Source of the DNA: Umezawaea sp036375055
GTDB taxonomy: Bacteria; Actinomycetota; Actinomycetes; Mycobacteriales; Pseudonocardiaceae
Assembly (NCBI RefSeq): GCF_036375055.1
Contig: NZ_DASUSQ010000172.1
Location: 57,704 to 121,703, forward strand
DNA: 64,000 nt
Direction: 5' to 3'
The notes under the pieces: model-generated
What the model was told of the DNA's origin: nothing
The model's database searches: none
Seen by the model: only the letters and a program-made list of their open reading frames with translations
Program-made: the position numbers and the translations under genes
Part shown: in pieces, positions 52,720 to 61,188 of the stretch
Position numbering within the stretch: the first letter of the stretch is position 1
How the letters are laid out: every line of letters begins with the position of its first letter

Positions 52720-55023
52720 ATGACCCAGTCCGCTCTCGTGTTCGCCCCCGCCGTCGCCGACGCACTCGACCGGGCCGCCAAGGCCAGGCACGTGGTGGTC
52801 GCCGGTCCCTCCGGGACGGGGAAGACAGCGCTGCTGTCCACGCTGGACAGGAGAGCGGTCGACAACGCCCAGACGCTGTCGGACGCCGCGATCGAGGCCC
52901 TCGTCGCCGACGTGGAGGCCGGTGCCGACCTCGCCGTCGCCCACCGGCCGACCCGCAACCCCCGGCTGCCCGTCCTGCTGGCCGCGCTCTCGCCCTCCGT
53001 CGTCCGGGTCCGGCTCGACCCGTGGGGGCGGGACCAGATCGGCGACTTCCTGCGGGAGCGCACCGGGCGCCAGCCCTCGGCAGGCCAGCCGCACGCGCTG
53101 CACCAGCGCACCGGGGGCGTGCCCGCGTTCGTGGAGGCCGCGCTCTCGACCGACCCCGTCGGCGCGCTGGCCCCGGCGCTCGACGAACTGGGCGCCGACG
53201 TCCGCACCCTGCTGCTCGCCGTGGTGCTCGGCGCGCCGCTGGACCTGGACCTGCTGGCCGAAGCGCTGCGGACCACCCCCGACGCCGTGCAGGCCGTGGC
53301 CGACGCGGCCCGCGCCGCCAGCGTGATCGGCACCGACGGGGGCGTCCCGCCGATCGTGGCGCACGCCGTGCGCGTCCTCACGCCGATGGAGGAACGGGTC
53401 GGGCTGGCGCGCACCCTGCTGCGGCTCCAGCAGGAGCGCAAGCAGTCGATCCGCGCGCTCGCGACGTCGCTGCTGGAGCTGCCCGGCGCCGTGGCCGACC
53501 AGTCGGGGGCCTACGTCGCCGCCGCCCAGGACTCCCTGCGCGACGACCCGGCGCTCGCCGTGCGGTTCCTCACCGCCGCCGTCGACCTCGGCGGCTCGGC
53601 CGTCGACCTGGCGCCGCTGACGGCCGAGGCGCACGCGCTGGCGGGCGACCCGGACGCCGCGCTGAGGACGGCCGACCTGGCCGCAGGCTCCGGGGACGAG
53701 CGGGTGCGCGCCGCGGGCGCCGTGGTCGCGGCGATCGTGCTCGCCCAGCGCGGTGAACTGGCCCGCGGCGCCGAGGTGCTGCCCACCGCCACCGCCACCG
53801 ACCCGCGGGCGGTGGACCTCGCCGCCATCGCCCACGTGGCCACCGGGCGGTGGCGGCGCGCCGCCGACCTGCTCGACGGCACCCCGGCGGCGCCGACGCT
53901 CGCCGCGGGCCTCACCCGCCGCATGGCGCGGGGGCTGCTGACCAGTGTGGACAGCGCACCCGCGACCGCGCTGTCCACACTGGTCTCGGCCGCGTCGGTC
54001 GCCGACTCGCTGGGCGCGCCGCACCTGCTGCCGGACAGCCCGACCGCCCTCGCCGCGCACGTGTGCCTGCACCTCGCGGAACTCCCGCTCGCCGCGACGC
54101 TGCTCGGCGGAGCGGACAAGCACGGCGTGTTCGGCGTCCGCCACCAGGTCCTGTTCGCCTGCACCGCGCTGCTGGGCGGCGACCTGGCCACCGCGGCCCA
54201 GCGGCTGGCGCCGCTCAAGGCGCTGCGCGGCCTGGAACCCAGGGACGCGCTCCTCACGGCCGCCGTCGACCTCGGACTGGCCCGCCGCCGCAGCGACCCC
54301 CGCGCGCTGGAGGCGGGCTGGGAGAACGCCTACCACGCGCTCCTGGTGCAGCCGGTGGACCTGTTCACCCTGCTGCCGCTGGGCGAACTCGTCGCCGCGG
54401 CGGCCAGGCTCGGTCGCGCCCACCAGGTGGCGGGCCACCTCGACCTCGCGTGGGACCTGCTGGAACGGTCGGGCCACCCGCCCGCCTGGTCGGTGATGCT
54501 GCGCTGGTGGGCCGTGCACGCCGACCTGATCGGCGGCGACACCGCGGCGGCCCGGCTCCAGGTCGACGCGCTGGCCCGGCACCGCGAGCACACGCCGGCG
54601 GGCCGCGTGCTCGCCGACGCGGCCGAGTGCTGGCTGGCCGTCAGCACCGGTGCGGTGGAGCCCGACGAGGTCGAGCGCACGGCCACCGCCCTGCACGGCC
54701 ACGGCCTGCACTGGGACGCCTCCCGCCTGGCGGGCCAGGCGGCCATCCGCACCACCGACCGGGCCACCATCACCAGGCTGCTGGAACTCGCGCGCAGGCT
54801 CAGCGCGGTGTCGTCCGAGCACGAGTCCGAGACGGGGGTGCTCAGCGAGCGCGAGCAGGAGGTGGCCGCGCTGGTGCTGGAGGGCCTGACGTACAAGCAG
54901 ATCGGCGACCGGCTGTTCATCTCCGGCAAGACCGTCGAGCACCACGTCACCAGGATGCGGCAGAAGCTCGGCTGCCAGAGCCGCCGCGAACTCCTCGTCG
55001 CGCTGGGGGAGCTGCTGGGCTGA
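52720..55023 (+). CDS. LuxR-family regulator with N-terminal P-loop ATPase domain
   Basis: 767 residues of the large ATP-binding LuxR (LAL-like) class. Walker A is GPSGTGKTALL near residue 30. A long helical repeat (TPR-like) middle follows, and a C-terminal LuxR helix-turn-helix sits at about 705-765 (LSEREQEVAALVLEGLTYKQIGDRLFISGKTVEHH). ATG with GAGGAGG upstream. It probably activates the divergent IniB-like gene in response to an unknown ligand. Confidence 0.88.
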   Translation: MTQSALVFAPAVADALDRAAKARHVVVAGPSGTGKTALLSTLDRRAVDNAQTLSDAAIEALVADVEAGADLAVAHRPTRNPRLPVLLAALSPSVVRVRLDPWGRDQIGDFLRERTGRQPSAGQPHALHQRTGGVPAFVEAALSTDPVGALAPALDELGADVRTLLLAVVLGAPLDLDLLAEALRTTPDAVQAVADAARAASVIGTDGGVPPIVAHAVRVLTPMEERVGLARTLLRLQQERKQSIRALATSLLELPGAVADQSGAYVAAAQDSLRDDPALAVRFLTAAVDLGGSAVDLAPLTAEAHALAGDPDAALRTADLAAGSGDERVRAAGAVVAAIVLAQRGELARGAEVLPTATATDPRAVDLAAIAHVATGRWRRAADLLDGTPAAPTLAAGLTRRMARGLLTSVDSAPATALSTLVSAASVADSLGAPHLLPDSPTALAAHVCLHLAELPLAATLLGGADKHGVFGVRHQVLFACTALLGGDLATAAQRLAPLKALRGLEPRDALLTAAVDLGLARRRSDPRALEAGWENAYHALLVQPVDLFTLLPLGELVAAAARLGRAHQVAGHLDLAWDLLERSGHPPAWSVMLRWWAVHADLIGGDTAAARLQVDALARHREHTPAGRVLADAAECWLAVSTGAVEPDEVERTATALHGHGLHWDASRLAGQAAIRTTDRATITRLLELARRLSAVSSEHESETGVLSEREQEVAALVLEGLTYKQIGDRLFISGKTVEHHVTRMRQKLGCQSRRELLVALGELLG

Positions 55024-55149
55024 GGGGAGCGGTCGGCGGCGGGATCGGCCCGCACCCGGTGCGGTACCGCACCGGGTGCTCCTCCGTGGTTGGGTTGTCC
55101 GGCTCCGCTCCGGTGGCGGGGCGGGTCGAGTGGCGGGAGGAGCGGCGCG

Positions 55150-55728
55150 GTGGACGACGGCGACGAGGGCACGGGCAAACCCAAGCGGGCGGACGCCCGG
55201 CGCAACGAGGGAACCCTGCTCGACGCGGCCGCCGCCGTCTTCGTCGAGTCGGGGGTGGAGGCGCCGGTCCGCGACATCGCCGCCAGGGCCGGTGTCGGCA
55301 TGGGCACGATCTACCGCCACTTCCCCACCAGGGCGGACCTCATCATCGCCGTGTACCGGCACCAGGTCGAGGCCTGCGCCGACGCGGGCCCCGCCCTGCT
55401 GGAGAGCAGTGCGAGCCCGCACGTCGCGCTGGCGCGGTGGATCGACCTCTTCGTCGACTTCCTGGTCACCAAGCACGGGCTCGCCGCCGTGCTGCGGTCG
55501 GACAACGCGGGCTTCGACGCGCTGCACAGCTACTTCCTCGACCGCCTCCTGCCCGTCTGCGCGCGGTTGCTCGACGCCGCCGTCTCGTCCGGTGAGATCC
55601 GCTCCGACCTGGATGCCTACCAGCTCATGCGCGGTGTCGGGAACCTCTGCATCGGCGCCGAGCAGGACGACCGCTACGACGCGCGCGGCCTGGTGGGGGT
55701 CCTCGTCGCGGGCCTGCGCGTCGGCTGA
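55150..55728 (+). CDS. TetR-family regulator (1)
   Basis: 192 residues: helix-turn-helix (about 15-65, VRDIAARAGVGMGTIYRHFPTRADL) and a C-terminal ligand domain. The GTG at 55150 has GGGAGGAG upstream. First of three TetR genes in the P450 locus but not closely similar to the other two. Confidence 0.88.
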   Translation: MDDGDEGTGKPKRADARRNEGTLLDAAAAVFVESGVEAPVRDIAARAGVGMGTIYRHFPTRADLIIAVYRHQVEACADAGPALLESSASPHVALARWIDLFVDFLVTKHGLAAVLRSDNAGFDALHSYFLDRLLPVCARLLDAAVSSGEIRSDLDAYQLMRGVGNLCIGAEQDDRYDARGLVGVLVAGLRVG

Positions 55729-55751
55729 GCGGTCGCGCGACCCGCACCGAT

Positions 55752-55793
55752 CTAAATCAGTCGCTTGACTTAGAATAGTCGGTCGGCTTCACT
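55752..55793 (+). promoter_or_regulatory. Operator and promoter before TetR (2)
   Basis: CTAAATCA-GTCGCT-TGACTTAG (55752-55773) is an 8-bp inverted repeat with one mismatch. It overlaps -35 TTGACT (55765-55770), followed after 17 bp by TTCACT (55788-55793). The same operator recurs before the P450 at 56621. Confidence 0.7.
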
Positions 55794-55914
55794 GTGCCCG
55801 ATCTGTCCGAATGGGACGGTGACCTCGCCCCGCGGGCGCTCGGCGGTCCGGGCGTCCCGCTTGTCCGAACTGTCGGTCGACGGTGTCCGACGTGCCTGTA
55901 CGGTGGTGATCGTG

Positions 55915-56571
55915 GTGACGGACGTCAGCAGAACGCCGCGGGCGGAGCAGGTCGGCGCCACGCGCGAGCAGATCCTCCGCACCGCCGAGCGGCTGTTCGC
56001 CGAGCAGGGTCTCTACGCCGTGTCCAACCGGCAGATCAGCGCCGCCGCGGGCCAGGGCAACAACGCGGCCGTCGGCTACCACTTCGGCACCAAGGTGGAC
56101 CTGGTGCGCGCCATCGTCCGCAGGCACGCGTCGAGGGTGGAATCGCTGCGCCTGGAGATGGTGTCGCGGATCCGCGGGTCCGACGACATCCGGGACTGGG
56201 TGGCCTGCCTCGTGCACCCGACCGCCAGCCACCTCGCCGCGCTGGGCGACCCCACCTGGTACGCCAGGTTCAGCGCGCAGGTCATGACGGACCCGGCGTT
56301 CCGGGCGATCATGTCCGAGGAGGCGCTCGCGACGCCCTCGCTTCGGCAGGTCGTCGAAGGGCTCGACCGCCGCCTCCCGGACCTGCCCGCCGAGGTGCGC
56401 GCCGAGCGCGGCGACATGACCCGGCACCTGATGGTCCACGGTTTCGCCGAGCGGGAGCGGTCCCTCGCCGAGGGCATCGCCACGCCGAGGGCCACCTGGC
56501 ACGACGCGGCGGACGGGCTCGTCGACGCGGTCGTCGGGCTGTGGCTCGCGCCCGTCACGCCCCGCGCCTGA
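55915..56571 (+). CDS. TetR-family regulator (2), paralogue of TetR (3)
   Basis: 218 residues with helix-turn-helix AERLFAEQGLYAVSNRQISAA and conserved stretches GQGNN-AVGYHFG-K, RAIVRRHA, DWVACL and PTWYARF-AQVMTDP shared with the product of 57909-58613. The GTG at 55915 is chosen by alignment with that paralogue; an earlier GTG at 55819 is possible. Its promoter carries the locus operator, implying autoregulation. Confidence 0.88.
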   Translation: MTDVSRTPRAEQVGATREQILRTAERLFAEQGLYAVSNRQISAAAGQGNNAAVGYHFGTKVDLVRAIVRRHASRVESLRLEMVSRIRGSDDIRDWVACLVHPTASHLAALGDPTWYARFSAQVMTDPAFRAIMSEEALATPSLRQVVEGLDRRLPDLPAEVRAERGDMTRHLMVHGFAERERSLAEGIATPRATWHDAADGLVDAVVGLWLAPVTPRA

Positions 56572-56612
56572 TCCACTTCTCCCCGTGCTCGACCGGTGGG
56601 CGCCGAGGTGGG

Positions 56613-56662
56613 AAGCATGCTTAAGTCAGTCGCTTGACTCAAAATGGGGAACCCGGTTAGCT
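56613..56662 (+). promoter_or_regulatory. Operator and promoter before P450 (1)
   Basis: TTAAGTCA-GTCGCT-TGACTCAA (56621-56642) matches the operator at 55752 in its whole core. -35 TTGACT (56634-56639) and -10 TTAGCT (56657-56662) are 17 bp apart. A perfect AAGCATGCTT palindrome (56613-56622) abuts it. Confidence 0.7.
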
Positions 56663-56697
56663 GGGCGTCGACCGAGATCATCGTGGAGGAGGTCGAC

Positions 56698-57912
56698 GTG
56701 GCACCCGGTGAGGCAGATCAGGTCATCGACTACCCGATCCCGTCGCCGACGGCGCTGGAGCCGCCGCCGGAGTGGGCGCGACTGCGCAGGAGCTGCCCGG
56801 TCGCCGACGTCAGGCTGCCCAGCGGCGACGGCGCCTCGCTGCTGACGCGCTACGACGACGTGAAGCAGGTCCTGGCCGACCCGCGCTTCCGCAGGCGGCT
56901 CGACGCCGACGACGCGGCCCGCGTGTCCGACACCGAGTCCGGCGGCGTGTTCAACGGGTCGATGGCGAAGGCGCTGCCCGAGGAGACGCACCAGCTCTGG
57001 CGGCGGATGGTGGGCCGGTGGTTCACCGCCAAGCGCATGTCCGCGCTGCGGCCGGGGATCGAGGCGATGGCCGACCAGCTGGTCGACGAGATGGTCGCGG
57101 CCGGAGCGCCCGCCGACCTGAAGGCGGCACTGGGCTTCCCGCTGCCGGTGTGGGTCATCTGCGAGATGCTCGGCGTGCCCGCGAGCGACCGCGACCGCTT
57201 CGCCCACTGGTCCGACACCCTGCTGAGCCTGACCCGGTACACGCAGGAGGAGGTCGACGCCGCGCAGGCCGACTTCGCCGCCTACACGTCGGCCCACATC
57301 GCGACCAAGCGGGAGGATCCGGGCGACGACCTGGTCAGCGAGCTGATCACCGCCGCGGCGGGGGCGGGCCACGTCATGCCGGACGACGCGCTGCTGGCGA
57401 CCGCGCAGGGCCTGCTGGTCGCGGGTCACGAGACGACCGCGAACATGATCGGCAAGATGGTCGGGATGCTGCTGGCCGACCGGAGCCGCTGGGAACGGCT
57501 GCTCGCGGACCGGACGCTGGTGCGGTCCGCCGTGGAGGAGGTCCTGCGCCTGGACGCGAACCCCGGCTTCGGCATCCCGCGCTACATCACCGAGGACGCG
57601 GAGGTCGGCGAGGTCGTGGTCCCGCGCGGCACCACCGTGGTGTGCAACCTGGCCGCCGCCAACCGCGACGAGGAGGCGTTCGACGGCGCCGACGAGATGC
57701 GCCTGGACCGCAGCCCCAACGCGCACCTGGCGTTCGGCTTCGGCGCGCACTCCTGCCTCGGGCAGTCGCTGGCGCGCACCGAACTCCAGGCCGTGCTCGA
57801 CGTGCTGCTGCGCAGGCTGCCCGGTCTCGACCTCGCCGTCGCGGTCGACGAGCTGGAGCGCGTGGACGGTCTCGTCGTGGGCGGGCTGGCCGAAGTGCCG
57901 GTGCGCTGGTGA
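56698..57912 (+). CDS. Cytochrome P450 (1)
   Basis: A 404-residue class I bacterial P450 that needs ferredoxin and a reductase. I-helix LLVAGHETTANMIG, K-helix EEVLRLD-x-N (ExxR) and heme loop FGFGAHSCLGQSLAR (Cys near 353) are intact. The GTG at 56698 follows a strong GGAGGAGG and is preferred to the ATG at 56644. The substrate is not predictable. Its stop overlaps the next TetR start (GTGA). Confidence 0.95.
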   Translation: MAPGEADQVIDYPIPSPTALEPPPEWARLRRSCPVADVRLPSGDGASLLTRYDDVKQVLADPRFRRRLDADDAARVSDTESGGVFNGSMAKALPEETHQLWRRMVGRWFTAKRMSALRPGIEAMADQLVDEMVAAGAPADLKAALGFPLPVWVICEMLGVPASDRDRFAHWSDTLLSLTRYTQEEVDAAQADFAAYTSAHIATKREDPGDDLVSELITAAAGAGHVMPDDALLATAQGLLVAGHETTANMIGKMVGMLLADRSRWERLLADRTLVRSAVEEVLRLDANPGFGIPRYITEDAEVGEVVVPRGTTVVCNLAAANRDEEAFDGADEMRLDRSPNAHLAFGFGAHSCLGQSLARTELQAVLDVLLRRLPGLDLAVAVDELERVDGLVVGGLAEVPVRW

Positions 57913-58613
57913 CGTCGGGCGGTCGCACCGAGCGGGCGGTCGGGACGCGTGAGCTGATCCTGGTCGCCGCCGAGCGGCTGTTCGCCGAGCACGGGGTGTT
58001 CGCCGTGTCGAACCGCCAGGTCGGGGAGGCGGCGGGGCAGGGCAACAACTTCGCCGTCGGCTACCACTTCGGCGCCAAGGCCGAGCTGGTGCGCGCGATC
58101 GTGCGCCGCCACGCCGAACCGGTGGAGGAGGCGCGGTCGTGCATGCTCGCCGGGATCGGCCGCGGCGCCGCCGTGCGCGACTGGGTGGCGTGCCTGATCC
58201 GGCCGTTCACCGGGCACCTGGCCGACCTCGGCGTCCCCACCTGGTACGCCCGGTTCGGCGCGCAGGTGATGACCGACCCCGGCCTGCGGCAGATCATCGT
58301 CGACGAGGCGCTCGCCACCGAGCCGATCCAGCGGGTGCTGGACGGGCTCAACCGGTGCCTGCCCGCGCTGCCGCTCGCGGTGCACGTCGAGCGCAGCGCG
58401 ATGGCCCGCACCCTGATGACGCACACGTGCGCCGAGCGGGAGCGGGCGCTCGCCGAGGGGACCCCCACCTCCAGGTCCAGTTGGGAGGACACGGCCGCCG
58501 GCCTGGTCGACGCGATCACCGGGCTGTGGCTGGCACCGGTCACCGCGACCGGCGCGCGACCCGGAAGAACCACCCAGGAGGCGGGCGCCGGGTCCCCGGA
58601 CGCCCGCCGGTGA
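57909..58613 (+). CDS. TetR-family regulator (3)
   Basis: 234 residues, clearly paralogous to TetR (2) throughout (NRQVGEAAGQGNN-AVGYHFGAK, PTWYARFGAQVMTDP, LVDAITGLWLAPVT). Embedded between a P450 and its ferredoxin and translationally coupled to the P450, an unusual place for a regulator. It may bind the same two operators and respond to the P450 substrate or product. Confidence 0.9.
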   Translation: MTSGGRTERAVGTRELILVAAERLFAEHGVFAVSNRQVGEAAGQGNNFAVGYHFGAKAELVRAIVRRHAEPVEEARSCMLAGIGRGAAVRDWVACLIRPFTGHLADLGVPTWYARFGAQVMTDPGLRQIIVDEALATEPIQRVLDGLNRCLPALPLAVHVERSAMARTLMTHTCAERERALAEGTPTSRSSWEDTAAGLVDAITGLWLAPVTATGARPGRTTQEAGAGSPDARR

Positions 58614-58627
58614 AGGAGCGACAACCG

Positions 58628-58828
58628 ATGAAGGTCTCCGTGGACGAGGACAGGTGCTGCGGCGCGGGCTCGTGCGTGCTGGTCGCGCCCGACGTCTTCG
58701 ACCAGCGCGACGAGGACGGTGTCGTGGTGCTGCTGGACGACCGGCCCGGCGAGCACCTGCACGACGCCGTCCGCGAGGCCGCGGGCGTGTGCCCCGCGGC
58801 GGCGATCACGCTGGACGGGACGGCGTGA
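58628..58828 (+). CDS. 3Fe-4S-type ferredoxin
   Basis: A 66-residue P450-partner ferredoxin. Cluster ligands are in DRCCGAGSC and GVCPAAAI; the usual middle Cys of a 4Fe-4S motif is not at its place, as in 3Fe-4S ferredoxins. ATG with AAGGAG upstream, within the TetR (3) stop region. Its stop overlaps the reductase remnant start. Confidence 0.9.
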   Translation: MKVSVDEDRCCGAGSCVLVAPDVFDQRDEDGVVVLLDDRPGEHLHDAVREAAGVCPAAAITLDGTA

Positions 58829-59160
58829 CCACACCCTCCGGGGTCGTGGTCGTCGGGGCGTCCGCCGCCGGTCTCGTCACGGCGGAGGCGTTGCGGCGCG
58901 GGGTTGTCTCGGTTCGCTGACGCTGGTGGGCGACGAGGTCCACCCGCCGCACGACCGGCCGCCGTCGTCGTTGTTGTCGTCGTTGTCGTTGTCGTCGTCG
59001 TCGGAGCGGGTGCCCGCCGGGACGTGGACGCCCGCGCGGGCCCACCCGCGCACGGCCGGGGTGCCGGAGGTGCTCGACGCGCGGTTCGCCCTCGGCGACC
59101 CGGTCGGGGTCCTGGGCTGGAACACGCCCACGCAGGCCCGACGGCTCCGCCTGCACCACC
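58825..59160 (+). pseudogene. Decayed ferredoxin reductase
   Basis: Starts with an intact GTGA overlap and the FAD motif VVVGASAAGLVTAEALRRG, then stops at 58918 after a frameshift. In the next frame LTLVGDEVHPPHDRPP continues the reductase N-terminus. A TCG/TTG-type trinucleotide run (about 58961-59002) then replaces roughly 300 residues. A C-terminal-like GVLGWNTPTQARRLRLHH follows. NADPH- and most FAD-binding parts are lost, so it cannot work. Confidence 0.75.
58961..59002. repeat. GTC/GTT trinucleotide microsatellite in the dead reductase
   Basis: About 14 consecutive GTC or GTT units at the internal deletion junction of the reductase pseudogene. Likely a product or a cause of slippage and deletion. 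Confidence 0.8.
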
Positions 59161-59203
59161 CAGCGCCGCGTCCCGTCGCGGCACCGATCCCGGAAGGACG
59201 ACC

Positions 59204-60409
59204 ATGACCACCACGCTGGACCCCGCGGGGGTCCCGGAGTACCCGATGCCCAGGGCGCGGGGCTGCCCGTTCGACCCGCCGCCGGAGCTGCGCGCGCTCC
59301 AGGAGGAGGCCCCGCTGACCCGCGTGCGCCTGTGGGACGGCAGCACGCCGTGGCTCGTGACCCGCTACGCCGACCAGCGCACCGTGCTCGGCGACCCCAG
59401 GGTCAGCGCCGACATGACCCACCCGACCTACCCGCGCCAGGCGCCGGGCAACGCCACGCTGAGCTTCATCGGCATGGACGACCCCGAGCACTCGCGGCTG
59501 CGGCGCATGGTCGGCTCCACGTTCACGGTGAAGCGCGTCGAGGCCATGAGGCCCGCCGTGCAGAAGATCGTGGACGACGCCGTGGACGCCCTGCTCGCCG
59601 GGGACAAGCCGGTGGACCTGGTCGAGGCGTTCGCCCTGCCCGTGCCGTCGCTGGTGATCTGCGACCTGCTCGACGTCCCGTACGCCGACCACGACTTCTT
59701 CCAGGGCAACAGCAAGACCATGATCAACCGCAACTCCACGCCGGACCAGCGCGCGGCCGCGTCCGGCGCGCTCGCCGAGTACCTGGGCCGCCTGGTGGCC
59801 GAGAAGATCGAGAACCCCGGCGGCGACCTGCTGTCGAGGCTGGGGCAGAAGGTCCGGGCGGGTGAGCTGACCCACCGCGGCGCCACCGAGATGGCCGTGC
59901 TGCTCCTCATCGCGGGCCACGAGACCACGGCCAACATGATCGCGCTCAGCACGCTGGCCCTGCTGCGCGACCCGGAACAGCTGGCGCTGCTGCGCGACAC
60001 CGACGACCCGGACATCGCGGTGACGGCGACCGACGAACTCCTGCGCTACCTCAACATCACCCACGGCGGCAGGCGCCGCGTGGCCCTGGAGGACATCGAG
60101 GTCGCCGGACAACTGGTGAAGGCGGGAGAAGGCCTGGTGCTCCCGAACGACATCGCCAACCGCGACCCGGACGTCTTCACCGACCCGGACACGATCGACC
60201 TCACCCGCGAAGCCCGCCACCACCTCGCGTTCGGGTTCGGCGTGCACCAGTGCCTCGGCCAACCACTGGCCAGGCTCGAACTCCAGACCGTCTACCGCAC
60301 CCTCTACCGCCGCATCCCGGAACTGAGGCTGGCGGCCGACTTCGACGACATCCCGTTCAAGCACGACGGCTTCGTCTACGGCGTCTACTCGCTGCCGGTC
60401 ACCTGGTAG
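59204..60409 (+). CDS. Cytochrome P450 (2), CYP105-like
   Basis: A 401-residue P450 with I-helix LLLIAGHETTANMIAL, K-helix DELLRYL and heme loop FGFGVHQCLGQPLARLEL (Cys near 350). The CYP105-type pattern (PFDPPPEL start, MDDPEHSRLRRMV) suggests oxidation of macrolides, terpenoids or xenobiotics. ATG with GGAAGGA upstream. It would rely on the ferredoxin upstream and on a reductase encoded elsewhere. Its last bases are tandemly duplicated. Confidence 0.95.
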   Translation: MTTTLDPAGVPEYPMPRARGCPFDPPPELRALQEEAPLTRVRLWDGSTPWLVTRYADQRTVLGDPRVSADMTHPTYPRQAPGNATLSFIGMDDPEHSRLRRMVGSTFTVKRVEAMRPAVQKIVDDAVDALLAGDKPVDLVEAFALPVPSLVICDLLDVPYADHDFFQGNSKTMINRNSTPDQRAAASGALAEYLGRLVAEKIENPGGDLLSRLGQKVRAGELTHRGATEMAVLLLIAGHETTANMIALSTLALLRDPEQLALLRDTDDPDIAVTATDELLRYLNITHGGRRRVALEDIEVAGQLVKAGEGLVLPNDIANRDPDVFTDPDTIDLTREARHHLAFGFGVHQCLGQPLARLELQTVYRTLYRRIPELRLAADFDDIPFKHDGFVYGVYSLPVTW

Positions 60410-60450
60410 CGCTACGGCACAAGGGGCACCTGGTAGCGCTACGGCACAAG
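60400..60450 (+). repeat. 27-bp tandem duplication over the P450 stop codon
   Basis: CACCTGGTAGCGCTACGGCACAAG occurs at 60400-60423 and 60427-60450, separated by GGG. The first copy contains the stop codon TAG, so the protein is unchanged. Confidence 0.85.
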
Positions 60451-60693
60451 CAGGACAGGGCCTTCCCTGAACCGCGGCCGATTTGCTCGGGGATTGCCCC
60501 TTATTGTTTGATCGGGCAGGCCACCGCCTCTGCTCGCAAGCCCGGTCGAGGGGCAGATCCAGGGGGCCCCGAGTCTTGTCGGCCACCTCCGCTGGGAGTT
60601 GCGGTGGGGTTTCGCTGGGGGCGCTGGGATCGCACTGTTGGAAGTCGTGGTTCGTGAGACCCCTCCACCACCCCGCTCGCGCGATTGTCTCGT

Positions 60694-60750
60694 ACAGCTT
60701 CCGACGTTTGTCAAGGCGGGAAAGATGCCTTGACAAACGTCGGAAGCTGT
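60694..60750. repeat. 24-bp perfect inverted repeat with 9-nt loop
   Basis: The arms 60694-60717 (starting ACAGCTTCCGACG) and 60727-60750 are exact complements. AT content is higher than in flanking DNA and no U tract follows. It could be a strong terminator, a recombination or protein-binding site, or a relic of a mobile element. Confidence 0.9.
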
Positions 60751-60835
60751 GAGGGCGCTGGGGAGCGGGGCGGCGGAGGGGGCCGGTGGGGGCGGTTGGG
60801 GGGTCTGGTTGGGTAGAGGGCTGGGTTCTGTTGGC

Positions 60836-61010
60836 CCCGTTGACATTGGTGGGTCCGGTTTGGTGGTCCCGTTGACGGTGGTGGGTCCGGTTTGGTGGTC
60901 CCGTTGACGGTGGTGGGTTGGTTTGGTGGTCCCCGTTGGCAGTGGTGGGTCTTGTTTGCTGGTCCTCCTTGGTGGTGGGTTCGGTTGGTGGTCCTCCTTG
61001 GCGGGGTGGG
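60836..61010. repeat. Tandem array of 32-bp G/T-rich units
   Basis: Units begin at 60836, 60868, 60900, 60932 and 60964 (exact 32-bp period) with a last partial one at 60993. Consensus CCCGTTGACGGTGGTGGG then TCCGGTTTGGTGGT; the later copies are more degenerate. The strand is strongly G/T-biased. No spacers, so not CRISPR. Confidence 0.88.
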
Positions 61011-61096
61011 GCGTCGGCTGTCGTGAGTTCTGTGGATACCGCTGGTGGGGTGTGAATTCGCCGGATTCGGGGTGTGACGGCTTCATGTCGGTCCGT

Positions 61097-61135
61097 GTTA
61101 CGGCGTAACTACCGGGCTGCTGTTCCGGTCAGCAG
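61097..61135. promoter_or_regulatory. Palindromes upstream of the 46-residue ORF
   Basis: GTTAC-GGC-GTAAC (61097-61109) is a perfect palindrome 80 bp before the ATG, followed by CTGCTG-N7-CAGCAG (61117-61135). They are candidate operator and leader hairpin. Confidence 0.45.
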
Positions 61136-61188
61136 ACTTCAGGTCACGGCCACGGCGACCGTCCGTGTGAAACCCTTGGGGAGACACC

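Larger units (their letters stand above)
60410..61188. other. Long intergenic region with inverted and tandem repeats
   Basis: About 780 bases without a credible gene. It holds the end of the P450 duplication, the 24-bp perfect inverted repeat (60694-60750), the 32-bp G/T-rich array (60836-61010) and palindromes before the 46-residue ORF. A 215-codon minus-strand opening across it only reflects repeat composition. Confidence 0.7.

Noticed and set aside
60836..61010. CRISPR-like array
   Set aside because: Units are contiguous with no unique spacers and no cas genes are in the window.
60439..61086. 215-codon minus-strand opening rich in Thr, Pro and Lys
   Set aside because: It is produced by the 32-bp G/T array and the inverted repeat; no start signal and no conserved domain.
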